The notes under the pieces: model-generated
The model's input: only the letters and a program-made list of their open reading frames with translations
What the model was told of the DNA's origin: nothing
The model's database searches: none
Program-made: the position numbers and the translations under genes
Part shown: piece by piece, positions 17,323 to 27,579 of the stretch
Numbering within the stretch: the stretch's first letter is position 1
How the letters are laid out: each line of letters opens with the position of its first letter
Assembly: GCA_023264815.1 (NCBI GenBank)
Contig: JAHFUZ010000019.1
Span: 16,157 to 80,156 of the forward strand
DNA length: 64,000 nt
DNA from: Arthrobacter sp.
Lineage (GTDB): Bacteria; Actinomycetota; Actinomycetes; Actinomycetales; Micrococcaceae
Direction of reading: 5' to 3'

Positions 17323-18957
17323 GTGTCAGGCGGGACGGGGATTGACCAAGGCCGGACAGCGTTCCGGGAGCATCGCTGGACCGAAGCCTCCGAGCGCTTC
17401 CGCCATGCCGACCAGCACGGCGGCCTCCCGGCGGCCGACCTGGAACAGCTGGCCACGGCCGAACTGTTGACCGGCTCCGGCGCCACGGGCCTGGATACCC
17501 TCACCCGGGCCCATGAGGAGTACCTGGTGATGGGCGACGCCGAGAGTGCGGCACGGTGCGCGGGCTGGATGGGCATGCAACTGATGTTTATGGGGGAACA
17601 GGCCAGGGCCGGAGGGTGGCTGGCCCGCGGCCAGCGGCTCGTGGATGAACTGCCGGGTCCCAGCCCGGTGCAGGGGCTCCTGCTCATCCCGGACAGCCTG
17701 GGCAAACTCTACGGCGGTGACCCGGCGGGCGCGTTGCAGGCCTTCTTGCGCATTGCTGAACTGGGCCAGCAGTTCCACGACAAAGACCTTTCCGCCCTGG
17801 GGCTCCTCGGCACCGGCCAGGCCACCCTGATGCTTGGCCACCCTGACCAGGGGCTGGGGATGTTCGACGAGGCCATGGTGGCCGTCACGGCGGGTGAACT
17901 CTCCCCGGTCACCTCGGGAATTATCTATTGCGCCGTCATTGGCAACTGCCACCTGGCCCTGGACCTGGAAAGGGCCCTGGAATGGACGGCGGCCCTTGAC
18001 CGCTGGTGCAGTGAGCGCCCTGACATGGTCCTGTTCAGCGGGCAGTGCCATGGCCACCGGGCCGAACTGTTTGTGCTCCACGGGGCATGGGCCGAGGCTC
18101 TCGCGGCGGCCGCGGCGGCGCGGGGGCTCGCAGAAAAAGGGGATCCCCAAGCGCGGTACGGCGGCTACTATCAGCAGGGCGAAGTGGAACGGCTCAGCGG
18201 AAAACTGGACGACGCCGAGGCCTCCTACCAGCAGGCCGGCCGGACCGGCTATGACCCTCAGCCCGGCCTCGCGCTCCTCTGGTTGGCGCGCGGAAAGGCA
18301 CAGCAGGCGCAGGCAATGATCCGGAGGGCTGCCGCCGCGGCAGACATCGCCGTCCGGCGGAACCTGTTGCCGGCACTGGTGGAGATTGAACTCGCAGCGG
18401 CCGATCTGGACGCCGCGCGGCGGGGTGCCGACGAACTCGAGGGCCTGGCCCGCGAACGTCCGATGCCCATGGTCCGTGCCCTGGCAGGCCAAGCCAAGGG
18501 AGCGGTCCACGTGGCAGCAGGGGACGCAGCCGGCGCAGTGCGCCCCTTGCGGGAGGCCTGGCTGCTCTGGCAGGAACTCGGTGTGCCCTACGAGGCCGCC
18601 CGCTGCCGTGTCCTGATCGGAACTGCCAGCCGTGCCCTCAGCGACGAAGCTTCGGCCGTGATGGACTTCGACGCAGCGCACACGGACTTCCTGGAGTTGG
18701 GTGCCGCTCCCGCCGCGGCGTGGGCAGCGTCACTGATGCATCCGCGCAGCGGGCCAGATGCCGGGCCGCTGACACGCAGGGAATCGGAGGTGCTCCGGCT
18801 CGTGGCTTCCGGCGCCGGGAACCGCGCCATCGCCGCTGAACTGTACCTCAGCGAAAAGACCGTGGCCAGGCACCTCAGCAACATCTACCTGAAGCTGGGC
18901 CTGTCCTCCCGCGCGGCTGCCACCAGCTACGCCTATGAGCACGGGCTGGTGGGCTGA
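17323..18957 (+). CDS. TPR-containing LuxR-family transcriptional regulator
   Basis: 544-residue regulator. The first 470 residues are tandem helical hairpins of TPR type (for example QGRTAFREHRWTEASERF, EVERLSGKLDDAEASYQQAG), a likely ligand or partner sensor; no P-loop is visible, so it is not a full LAL/MalT protein. The last 60 residues are a LuxR/FixJ helix-turn-helix: LTRRESEVLRLVASGAGNRA, then SEKTVARHLSNIYLKL as recognition helix region. GTG 17323 is supported by GGAGGGAGG upstream. It lies 145 bp before a flavin monooxygenase gene on the same strand, with a 24-bp palindrome between them, which suggests it controls that gene; that link is inference. Confidence 0.85.
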   Translation: MSGGTGIDQGRTAFREHRWTEASERFRHADQHGGLPAADLEQLATAELLTGSGATGLDTLTRAHEEYLVMGDAESAARCAGWMGMQLMFMGEQARAGGWLARGQRLVDELPGPSPVQGLLLIPDSLGKLYGGDPAGALQAFLRIAELGQQFHDKDLSALGLLGTGQATLMLGHPDQGLGMFDEAMVAVTAGELSPVTSGIIYCAVIGNCHLALDLERALEWTAALDRWCSERPDMVLFSGQCHGHRAELFVLHGAWAEALAAAAAARGLAEKGDPQARYGGYYQQGEVERLSGKLDDAEASYQQAGRTGYDPQPGLALLWLARGKAQQAQAMIRRAAAAADIAVRRNLLPALVEIELAAADLDAARRGADELEGLARERPMPMVRALAGQAKGAVHVAAGDAAGAVRPLREAWLLWQELGVPYEAARCRVLIGTASRALSDEASAVMDFDAAHTDFLELGAAPAAAWAASLMHPRSGPDAGPLTRRESEVLRLVASGAGNRAIAAELYLSEKTVARHLSNIYLKLGLSSRAAATSYAYEHGLVG

Positions 18958-19059
18958 GAGCCCACACTGCGGAAAAATACCCATCCGGGTCGCTGCCCAC
19001 TTTGCATGATTCGGCCGACGCGGCGCAGCCACCCGCGCCCGTAGCCTCGAAACATGAAC

Positions 19060-19083
19060 TTGCAGGAACAACTGTTCCTGCAA
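19060..19083. promoter_or_regulatory. 24-bp perfect inverted repeat upstream of the monooxygenase gene
   Basis: Arms TTGCAGGAACA (19060-19070) and TGTTCCTGCAA (19073-19083) are exact complements around a 2-base centre. It lies between a -10-like TAGCCT (19042-19047) and the Shine-Dalgarno AAAGGAG of the monooxygenase gene. It could be a dimeric regulator site just downstream of the transcription start, or an RNA hairpin in the leader. Confidence 0.6.
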
Positions 19084-19102
19084 CCCGCAAAGGAGAACAG
19101 CA

Positions 19103-20209
19103 ATGAACAGCAACGGCGTGACCGGCACGCTGGACACCCTCATCATCGGCGGCGGACAGGCGGGGCTTGCCCTGGGCCACTACCTCAAGGAGCAAGACCG
19201 GAGATTCCAGATCCTGGACGCCAATCCACGCATCGGGGACGCCTGGCGCCAACGGTGGGATTCGCTCCGGGTTTTCACCCCCGCTAAGTACGACGGTCTG
19301 CCGGGAGTGCCTTTCCCGGCAGATCCGCTGACCTTCCCCACCAAGGATGAGCTCGCCGCGTACCTCGAGGGTTACGCCGCCCAGCGCGGCCTGCCCGTGG
19401 CCAACGGTGTGCGCGTGGAACGCCTCCGCCGCGAAGCGGACCGTTTCATCGCCACAGCAAATGGCCGCAGCTGGGAGGCATATAACGTGGTGGTGGCAAC
19501 GGGCAGCAGCCAGGCGCCCAAAATTCCGGCCTTCGCCGCAGAACTCAGCGCCGGCGTCGTGCAGTTCCATGCCAGCGAATACCGCAACGTCCGGCAGTTG
19601 CAGGACGGCCCCGTCCTGGTGGTCGGCCTGGGCAACTCGGGCGCGGAGGTGGGCCTCGAAGTGTCACGCACCCACCGCACCTTCGTGGCCGGCAAGCCCG
19701 GGGGAGAGCTTCCGGTCAAGCACGGCCCCACGGCGGCCCGGTATGTCCTGCCAGTGGTTCGGTTCCTCGGGCTGCACGTCCTGACGCTCCACAACCCGAT
19801 TGGCCGAAAGGCAGCGCCGGCATTCGCAGCACATGCCGCGCCGCTGATCCGCACCAAGTCCAAAGATCTCGTGGCAGCCGGGGTGCAGCTGGTAGGGCGG
19901 GTCGCCGGCGTCCGGGACGGGCTGCCGGTCCTAGAAGGCGGCACCCGGCTGGAGGTCACCAACGTCATTTGGTGCACCGGCTACCGGGACGATTTCAGCT
20001 GGATTGATCCGGAAATGATCGACGGCGGCGCGCTGCCGCCGCAGGAGCGTGGCGTTGTGCCGGGGACGCCCGGGCTGTTCTTCCTGGGCCAGGAATTCCT
20101 CTACGCGGCGGCGTCCGCAACCCTGCCCGGAGTGTGCCGCGATGCGCGCTATCTTGCCAGCCGGATTCCCGTTCCGGCACACAGCAAGGCCGCCGCGCAG
20201 TCCACGTGA
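19103..20209 (+). CDS. Flavin-containing monooxygenase-like FAD/NAD(P)-dependent oxidoreductase
   Basis: Two-dinucleotide-binding-domain flavoprotein, 368 residues. Seen: TLIIGGGQAGLALG (residues 12-25, FAD-binding GxGxxG), VVATGSSQAPKIP (ATG-type motif before the NADP domain), VVGLGNSGAEVGLE (second GxGxxG for NAD(P)H), and IWCTGYRDDF plus PGLFFLGQEF near the C terminus. The set matches single-component flavin monooxygenases/putative oxidoreductases; the substrate cannot be told. ATG 19103 has AAAGGAG 8 bases upstream. Probably regulated through the palindrome at 19060-19083, perhaps by the TPR-LuxR regulator encoded just upstream. Confidence 0.85.
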   Translation: MNSNGVTGTLDTLIIGGGQAGLALGHYLKEQDRRFQILDANPRIGDAWRQRWDSLRVFTPAKYDGLPGVPFPADPLTFPTKDELAAYLEGYAAQRGLPVANGVRVERLRREADRFIATANGRSWEAYNVVVATGSSQAPKIPAFAAELSAGVVQFHASEYRNVRQLQDGPVLVVGLGNSGAEVGLEVSRTHRTFVAGKPGGELPVKHGPTAARYVLPVVRFLGLHVLTLHNPIGRKAAPAFAAHAAPLIRTKSKDLVAAGVQLVGRVAGVRDGLPVLEGGTRLEVTNVIWCTGYRDDFSWIDPEMIDGGALPPQERGVVPGTPGLFFLGQEFLYAAASATLPGVCRDARYLASRIPVPAHSKAAAQST

Positions 20210-20259
20210 ACGCGCTCCCGGCGGGCTGCCGTGATTGGCCACTCGGCACTCCAGCCACG

Positions 20260-20265
20260 TAGGGT
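20260..20265 (+). promoter_or_regulatory. -10 hexamer TAGGGT of the acyltransferase gene
   Basis: TAGGGT would place the transcription start near 20272, after the ATG at 20268 and before GAGGGG (20289-20294), which supports GTG 20301 as the translated start. Confidence 0.45.
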
Positions 20266-20300
20266 TGATGTTTTCGCCAGCCGGTTTTGAGGGGTCAGTT

Positions 20301-22367
20301 GTGTTGATTGCCAGATCAGAGCCTGCTCCGGGCAGTTTGGCGGACGCCACCGGTGCCCGCCGAAAACCCACTTTCCGCCCCGAGGTCCAGGGCCTGCGCG
20401 CGCTCGCCGTCCTGATGGTGGTGACCTACCACGTGTGGCTGGGCCGGGTCTCCGGCGGGGTGGATATCTTCCTCTTGATCTCCGCTTTCCTGCTGACCCT
20501 CTCGTTCGCCCGGAAGGTTGAAACCGGCACCTCCCTCAACCTGGTCCGGCACTGGCTGCACCTCTTCAAGAGGCTGCTGCCGGCCGCCGTCGTAGTGATC
20601 CTCGGCGTCTTGGCAGGCACCTGGCTGGTCCTGCCGCAAAGCCGGTGGCCCATGGTGCTTGAGCAGGCCTGGGCCTCCCTGCTTTACCGGCAGAACTGGC
20701 TGTTGGCAGACACTGCCGTGGACTACTACGCCCAGAACCACGCGGGGGCGAGCCCGCTGCAGCACTTCTGGTCCCTGTCCATCCAGGGACAGGTCTTCAT
20801 CCTGTGGCCCCTCATCTTCGCCGGGTCAGCCATAGCGTGGCGGCTCCTGCGGCGCCGGTACAACACCAGCTACCGTGCCGTGCTGGCCGTCCCATTCGCC
20901 GCCGTCTTTGCCGCCTCGCTGGCCTTCTCGATTGACCAGACCGCCACGAACCAGGCCTACGCGTACTTCGACACGAGGGCCAGGCTCTGGGAATTCGCAC
21001 TGGGCTCGCTGCTTGCCCTGGGCCTTCCACTGCTGAGGCCAGGGAAAATGCTGCGACTGGTTCTTGGCTGGGCCGGGCTGGCTGCCATGCTGTCCTGCGG
21101 CCTGCTGCTGACCGTGGACCGGGCCTTCCCCGGCTTCGTGGCGCTGTGGCCCACCCTCGCCGGGGCAGCGATCATCGTCGCGGGCCGGAGCGGCAGCCGG
21201 TTCGGTGTGGACCGGTTCCTGAGCTGGAAACCCCTCGTTTCGCTCGGCGACAATTCCTACGCGCTCTACCTCTGGCACTGGCCTGTCCTGGTGCTGGCGC
21301 TGGCCGCAACCGGCGTCGAATCACCCAACCTCAGCCAGGGCGGGGCGATCATCGCCGCCTCGGTGGTGCTGGCCGTCCTGACTACCCGCTTTGTGGAGAA
21401 ACCGCTGCGGGAGTGGCGCTGGCCGCAGGTCCGCACCTGGCGCACCGCCGTCGTCGTGGTTTCCTGCGGTGCGCTGCTCGCCGGACCGGTGGCGGTCTGG
21501 CAGACGAGCCTCACCGCGGAGGAAGCTGCCACCGCAGCGCAACCCCGCGAACTCACCCCGGGGGCGGCCCAGCTCGCGCCCGGGAACGGAATGCCGGCGC
21601 CGGCAGCGCGGATTATCCCGGCCCCGGCGGCACTGGACAATGACTGGGCGGGAATTCACGCACCCTGCATCGAGGCCAATGCCACCACGGATCCTGTCCT
21701 GGCAGGCTGCCGGCAGGAGGTCCCGTCCGGTGAAATCACCAAACGGATCGTGGTGCTGGGAGACTCGCATGCCCAGCAGTACCTGGCGGCCCTGGCCCCC
21801 ATCGCCGAAGCCCGTGGCTGGGAGCTCGTCACACTGCTGATGCCCGCGTGCCGGTTCGGGGCAGAATCCGAGGCCCGGAACGCCGAATGCAACGCCTACA
21901 ACCGCGCCAGCACGGCCTATGTCCTCGAACACCGGCCGGACGCTGTTTTCACGGTGGCAACCCTGACCCACGAGTTGGCCCCGTTTGAGACCGAAGTCCC
22001 CGGCTATGTTGAGGGAATCCAACCGATCGCCGACGCCGGCATTGAGATCGTCGGAATCCGGGACAATCCGCGGTTCACGTTCAACATGCCGGAATGCGTC
22101 CAGCGCCACTCCCCGGGCGCCCCTGCCTGCAACCCGCCGCTGAGCGAGTCCCTGGTGGATCCTTCGCCGCTGGAGGGCTACCGCGGCAGGGTGGACGGCC
22201 TGCACCTGATGGACCTGAGCGATTTCATCTGCGCCGGCGGCGTCTGCCCGGCCGTGGTGGGGAATGTGTACGTGTACAAGGATGACAACCATCTGAGCCG
22301 GACGTATGTGGAGAGCATGATTCCCATGTTTGAAGAGCGGCTCCTCGCGGCCACGGGCTGGACATAA
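20301..22367 (+). CDS. OafA/YrhL-type membrane acyltransferase with C-terminal SGNH domain
   Basis: 688 residues. N-terminal acyltransferase-3 domain with about ten transmembrane helices: RPEVQGLRALAVLMVVTYHVW carries the conserved Arg and His (split here for length: RPEVQGLRALAV, then VTYHVW), followed by SGGVDIFLLISAFLL and SWKPLVSLGDNSYALYLWHWP near the end. After a Pro/Ala-rich extracytoplasmic linker comes an SGNH hydrolase-like domain with VLGDSHAQQ (nucleophile Ser489) and DDNHLS (Asp661/662, His664). Such fusions O-acetylate cell-wall or surface polysaccharides, moving acetyl groups across the membrane. GTG 20301 is preceded by GAGGGG; earlier in-frame ATG 20268 lies too close to the -10 element. 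Confidence 0.88.
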   Translation: MLIARSEPAPGSLADATGARRKPTFRPEVQGLRALAVLMVVTYHVWLGRVSGGVDIFLLISAFLLTLSFARKVETGTSLNLVRHWLHLFKRLLPAAVVVILGVLAGTWLVLPQSRWPMVLEQAWASLLYRQNWLLADTAVDYYAQNHAGASPLQHFWSLSIQGQVFILWPLIFAGSAIAWRLLRRRYNTSYRAVLAVPFAAVFAASLAFSIDQTATNQAYAYFDTRARLWEFALGSLLALGLPLLRPGKMLRLVLGWAGLAAMLSCGLLLTVDRAFPGFVALWPTLAGAAIIVAGRSGSRFGVDRFLSWKPLVSLGDNSYALYLWHWPVLVLALAATGVESPNLSQGGAIIAASVVLAVLTTRFVEKPLREWRWPQVRTWRTAVVVVSCGALLAGPVAVWQTSLTAEEAATAAQPRELTPGAAQLAPGNGMPAPAARIIPAPAALDNDWAGIHAPCIEANATTDPVLAGCRQEVPSGEITKRIVVLGDSHAQQYLAALAPIAEARGWELVTLLMPACRFGAESEARNAECNAYNRASTAYVLEHRPDAVFTVATLTHELAPFETEVPGYVEGIQPIADAGIEIVGIRDNPRFTFNMPECVQRHSPGAPACNPPLSESLVDPSPLEGYRGRVDGLHLMDLSDFICAGGVCPAVVGNVYVYKDDNHLSRTYVESMIPMFEERLLAATGWT

Positions 22368-22540
22368 GCGGCTGGGCCCACGCCTGCAGGGTTCCCTGGC
22401 CGAGCTTGCGAGGTTAGGGAGCAGGCGGGGAGTGCCCTTGCTCACAAAGGGCTCGCGGAATAGGGGGATCGGCCGCGAGGTTCTAATATTTACTCAAAGC
22501 TTTGCGCGTGGCTTCCGCGCGTGAGGCACGAACTTATTAG

Positions 22541-24142
<1,602 letters not shown>

Positions 24143-24189
24143 ATTGCTGGCAGCGCGCTGTCGCTGGATGGCGTGAACGAGGCCTAGGC

Positions 24190-24222
24190 AAGAGGAGGCA
24201 GGCATGACCTGCCTCCTCTTTG
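24190..24222 (+). terminator. Intrinsic terminator of guaB
   Basis: Perfect 13-bp stem AAGAGGAGGCAGG (24190-24202) / CCTGCCTCCTCTT (24208-24220), loop CATGA, then a short T-run. Confidence 0.85.
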
Positions 24223-24246
24223 CGCCCTTGCAAGCGCAGCCAGCAC

Positions 24247-24252
24247 TAGGCT
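24247..24252 (+). promoter_or_regulatory. -10 hexamer TAGGCT, leaderless start of the ABC transporter gene
   Basis: TAGGCT ends 6 bases before ATG 24259. Confidence 0.6.
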
Positions 24253-24258
24253 GATTCC

Positions 24259-26118
24259 ATGCCCCCATCACGCCATCCGGCGGAACTGACCCCCCAACGC
24301 GACCCCCAGCGTCGGCTGGCCCTGCGGCCGTACGCCCGGGCCGTTGCCCAGGTGTTGCGGGTCAGCTTCCGTGCCTCCCCGGGCGCGGTGGTCATGAAGG
24401 TCCTTGGCTCCCTGATCTCCGCCGTCCTTCCGCTGGTGACCACCTATTTCGCGGCGCTTACCACCACGGCGCTGGCAGCGGCCTACGCCGGTGATGCCGG
24501 CGCAGGGCAGTCGGCCATCGTCTACGTCATCATCACCGCGGCGCTCGGCCTGTTCTGGGGCGCCTTCAACAGCGTGGACCGCTATATCCAGCAGCTGATG
24601 AGCTTCAAGGTGGGCGCCATCGTGGGGGACCAGATGTACGAAAGGTTCCTCGCGCTCGAGTTCTGGCGGTACGACGACAAGGAAACCGTCGACCTGTACG
24701 ACCGCGCCAAGAGGTTCTCGGACTCGTACGCGCGCGTCCTGGACCGGATCGCCGCCATCTTCACCCAGCTCGTCTCGGTGGTCCTCGCAGTTGGGGCGCT
24801 GCTGCTGGTGAGCTGGTGGATCGCGGTGATCGTGCTGGTGGCCATCGTGCCCAGCGTCTACCTGCAGTTCAAGCTGTCCAGGGAGCAGATTGCGCACTGG
24901 AACACGCAGGTGGATTCGCGCCGCCAGCGCCGCATGATCGAAACCAACCTGCTCCGCCCCCAGCACATCGCCGAGATGCGCCTGTACGGGATTGTGGGCT
25001 ACCTGATTGAGTTCCGGTCCCGGCTCCGGGATGCGGACGAGCGCCGCCGCCTGGATTTCCAGAAGCGCTACATCCCCAAGCAGCTGGCCGCCGACGCGCT
25101 TCAGTACGGCGCCGAAGTTGTCTCGCTGATCTGGGTGGTGGGGCAGATCATCGCCCGTGCCCAGCCTGTGGGACAGTTCCTGTACGTCCAGCAGATCGTC
25201 AGCCGGGCGCTGTCCACGGCCAACAACCTGGTGTCCTCCCTGAGCTCCATCGACGAGGACCTGGCGAACCTCAAAGACTACGAAGTGTTCATGGCGCTTC
25301 CCGTCCACTCCGGGCATGCCCCGCCCCTGCTGCAGGCGCCCAAAATCGTGGAACTCCGGGACGTCCGCTTCACCTACACGGGGAGCGACCTTGAGGTGAT
25401 CCGCGGCATCAGCATGACCATCCGCGAGGGCCAGCACATTGCCATCGTGGGGGAGAACGGCGCCGGAAAATCCACCCTGATCAGGATTCTTGCGGGACTC
25501 TACACCCCGGACTCCGGCCAGGTAATGCTCGACGGCGTGGACCTCGCCGCCGTCGATGTCACCTCCTGGCACCGCCACCTGGCGGTGCTCAGCCAGGAAT
25601 TCCTGAAGTATGAGTTCGCCACCGCCGCGGACAACATCCGGTTTGGTGACGTCGATGCGCCGCGGGACGATGACCGGATCAGGCAGGCAGCTGCGGACGC
25701 CGAGGCCCTCGAATTCATCAACAAGCTGCCCAACGGCCTGGACAACCATGTCAGCAACTGGATGGAGGATCCCCGGGGCCGAAAGGGCAGCGGGCTCTCC
25801 GGCGGCCAGTGGCAGCGGCTCGCGATGGCCCGCAACTTCTACCGGAACGCTTCATTCATGGTGATGGACGAGCCGACGTCGGCCATCGATGCCCTCGCCG
25901 AGCACCGGATTTTCACCCGCCTCTTCGCGGACCGCAGCAGCACCATCATCGCCATCAGCCACCGCCTGGCCACCATCGAGAAGGCGGACATCGTGTACAT
26001 GCTGGAGGACGGCCGGATCGTGGAGCAAGGCACGCACAAGGAACTGGTGGCGCTGCGCGGCCGCTACTTCCGGATGTTCGAATCCCAGCTCAGCCTCGAC
26101 CCCCAGAGCGGGCCATAG
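24259..26118 (+). CDS. ABC transporter, fused permease and ATP-binding protein
   Basis: 619-residue half-transporter of the exporter type; two copies would form the pump. Six-helix membrane domain about residues 40-340 (for example LLVSWWIAVIVLVAIVP), then the nucleotide-binding domain with IVGENGAGKSTLI (Walker A Lys404), LSGGQWQRLAMARN (signature), FMVMDEPTSAID (Walker B) and ISHRLATI (H-loop). Substrate unknown. Leaderless-type start at ATG 24259. It stands alone between two IMPDH-family genes with no partner half-transporter, so a homodimer is likely. Confidence 0.9.
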   Translation: MPPSRHPAELTPQRDPQRRLALRPYARAVAQVLRVSFRASPGAVVMKVLGSLISAVLPLVTTYFAALTTTALAAAYAGDAGAGQSAIVYVIITAALGLFWGAFNSVDRYIQQLMSFKVGAIVGDQMYERFLALEFWRYDDKETVDLYDRAKRFSDSYARVLDRIAAIFTQLVSVVLAVGALLLVSWWIAVIVLVAIVPSVYLQFKLSREQIAHWNTQVDSRRQRRMIETNLLRPQHIAEMRLYGIVGYLIEFRSRLRDADERRRLDFQKRYIPKQLAADALQYGAEVVSLIWVVGQIIARAQPVGQFLYVQQIVSRALSTANNLVSSLSSIDEDLANLKDYEVFMALPVHSGHAPPLLQAPKIVELRDVRFTYTGSDLEVIRGISMTIREGQHIAIVGENGAGKSTLIRILAGLYTPDSGQVMLDGVDLAAVDVTSWHRHLAVLSQEFLKYEFATAADNIRFGDVDAPRDDDRIRQAAADAEALEFINKLPNGLDNHVSNWMEDPRGRKGSGLSGGQWQRLAMARNFYRNASFMVMDEPTSAIDALAEHRIFTRLFADRSSTIIAISHRLATIEKADIVYMLEDGRIVEQGTHKELVALRGRYFRMFESQLSLDPQSGP

Positions 26119-26160
26119 GCCGCATCGCCGTAGGGAGCACGCCACGTGGACAGGCCGTCT

Positions 26161-26304
26161 TCAACTGTGCCCTGAGGGAAGCTGGACCATAACATCGGCA
26201 ACGGAACCGAAGGGCGACTGCTGCCAGGTACCTGCCACGACCCGCAGGCCCGACGCTGTGCCAATACCAGCGATGTGCCCGTCGAATATCCAGCGTGTGC
26301 CCAT
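26161..26304 (-). pseudogene. 47-residue reading frame with its own promoter; probable truncated gene start
   Basis: ATG 26304 to TGA 26161 on the minus strand encodes 47 residues beginning MGTRWIFDGHIAGIGTASG and continuing with WQQSPFGSVADVMVQLPSGHS. The composition and hydrophobic pattern look like a genuine folded protein, unlike the antisense frames around it, and a TAAGAT hexamer sits 6 bases before the ATG. The frame stops abruptly 42 bp before the ABC transporter gene ends. My recollection, unverified, is that related actinobacterial proteins are more than 100 residues long, so I call it a 3'-truncated remnant; a real small protein is the alternative. Confidence 0.5.
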
Positions 26305-26310
26305 CCCCGA

Positions 26311-26316
26311 ATCTTA
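26311..26316 (-). promoter_or_regulatory. -10 hexamer TAAGAT before the 47-residue frame
   Basis: TAAGAT on the minus strand ends 6 bases before ATG 26304, the same arrangement as in about twenty other genes here, and is back-to-back with the guaB3 promoter. Confidence 0.5.
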
Positions 26317-26347
26317 GCTCCGGCCAAGGACAACGCCGGGGCTGGGA

Positions 26348-26353
26348 TAACCT
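26348..26353 (+). promoter_or_regulatory. -10 hexamer TAACCT, leaderless start of guaB3
   Basis: TAACCT ends 6 bases before GTG 26360. Confidence 0.6.
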
Positions 26354-26359
26354 AGAGCA

Positions 26360-27496
26360 GTGACTTACGAGATCGAGATCGGCCGTGGCAAGCGTGGGCG
26401 TCGTGCCTACTCCCTGGATGACATTGCGATTGTCCCTAACCGTCGTACCCGCGACCCCAAGGACGTGTCTGTCTCCTGGCAGATCGATGCCTACAAGTTC
26501 GACATGCCGGTGATCGCGGCACCCATGGATTCGGCCATGTCCCCGGCGACGGCGATCGCCCTGGGCCGCCTGGGCGGACTCGGCGTCCTGGACCTTGAAG
26601 GCCTCTGGACCCGCTACGAGGACCCGCAGCCCATCCTTGACGAGATCGGCGCCCTCGAAGACGAGGTCAACAGCCCCGCCGTCACCGGCCGCATGCAGGA
26701 GCTCTACCGCGCCCCCATCCAGCCGGAACTGATCACGTCCCGCCTCGCCGAAATCCGGGCCGCCGGGGTGACCGTGGCCGGATCGCTCACCCCGCAGCGC
26801 ACCCAGGAACACTACAAGACTGTGGTGGCCGCCGGCGTCGACATTTTTGTCATCCGCGGTACCACCGTCTCGGCCGAGCACGTCTCCAAAGAGGACGAGC
26901 CGCTGAACCTGAAGCAGTTCATCTACGAACTCGACGTTCCCGTGATTGTGGGCGGCGCCGCCGGCTACACACCCGCCCTGCACCTGATGCGTACCGGCGC
27001 AGCCGGTGTCCTGGTGGGCTTCGGCGGGGGAGCCACCGCCACCACGCGGCGCGCCCTGGGCATCCACTCGCCCATGGCGTCGGCCATCTCCGACGTCGCG
27101 GCCGCCCGCCGCGATTACATGGATGAATCCGGCGGACGGTACGTGCATGTCATTGCCGACGGCGGAATGGGCACCTCGGGTGACATCGTCAAGGCAATCG
27201 CCATGGGCGCCGACGCCGTGATGCTGGGCAGTGCGCTCGCCAGGGCCGAAGAGGCGCCGGGCAAGGGCTGGCACTGGGGCCAGGAGGCCCACCACCTGGA
27301 ACTGCCGCGCGGGGACCGGGCCAACGTCGGCACTGTGGGGCCGCTGGAGGAAGTCCTCTTTGGGCCGGGCCACCACACGAACGGCACGTCCAACCTGATC
27401 GGCGCACTCCGCCGTTCGATGGCCACCACCGGCTATTCGGACCTGAAGGAATTCCAGCGCGTCGACGTCGTGGTTTCCCCTTACACCGGCAACTAA
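26360..27496 (+). CDS. guaB3: GuaB3-type IMP dehydrogenase family protein lacking the catalytic cysteine
   Basis: 378-residue TIM-barrel protein of the IMPDH/GMP reductase superfamily, without CBS domains. Seen: RRAYSLDDIAIVPNRRTRD, FDMPVIAAPMDSAMSP, VIVGGAAGY, and YVHVIADGGMGTSGDIVKAIAMGADAVMLG in pieces typical of the fold. Where IMPDH and GMP reductase have the Cys loop (SICTTR), this protein reads GFGGGATATTRR at about residues 221-232, with no Cys. That is the normal state for actinobacterial GuaB3, whose reaction is unsettled; it should not be taken as an ordinary IMPDH. GTG 26360 fits both the -10 spacing and the family N terminus. Lies between guaB and guaA. Confidence 0.9.
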   Translation: MTYEIEIGRGKRGRRAYSLDDIAIVPNRRTRDPKDVSVSWQIDAYKFDMPVIAAPMDSAMSPATAIALGRLGGLGVLDLEGLWTRYEDPQPILDEIGALEDEVNSPAVTGRMQELYRAPIQPELITSRLAEIRAAGVTVAGSLTPQRTQEHYKTVVAAGVDIFVIRGTTVSAEHVSKEDEPLNLKQFIYELDVPVIVGGAAGYTPALHLMRTGAAGVLVGFGGGATATTRRALGIHSPMASAISDVAAARRDYMDESGGRYVHVIADGGMGTSGDIVKAIAMGADAVMLGSALARAEEAPGKGWHWGQEAHHLELPRGDRANVGTVGPLEEVLFGPGHHTNGTSNLIGALRRSMATTGYSDLKEFQRVDVVVSPYTGN

Positions 27497-27533
27497 GGAC
27501 CGGCGGACGTCTGCCCAACCGCGCGGCAACGAA

Positions 27534-27551
27534 GTAGTGTGGGTTTACTAC
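27534..27551. promoter_or_regulatory. Inverted repeat upstream of glpD
   Basis: GTAGT (27534-27538) and ACTAC (27547-27551) flank an 8-base centre GTGGGTTT, about 30 bases before the glpD Shine-Dalgarno. Weak candidate for a regulator site. Confidence 0.25.
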
Positions 27552-27579
27552 CGGCAGCAGCGGCAAGGGGAGGCGTTCC

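Noticed and set aside
19054..19287. Plus-strand frame starting at ATG 19054, six bases after TAGCCT, before the monooxygenase gene
   Set aside because: The promoter spacing is tempting, but the frame crosses the palindrome and then overlaps the monooxygenase gene out of frame, giving an Arg/His-rich product; the monooxygenase start has its own good ribosome site.
24268..25749. 493-codon minus-strand frame opposite the ABC exporter gene
   Set aside because: Antisense shadow; no domain, no promoter or ribosome site.
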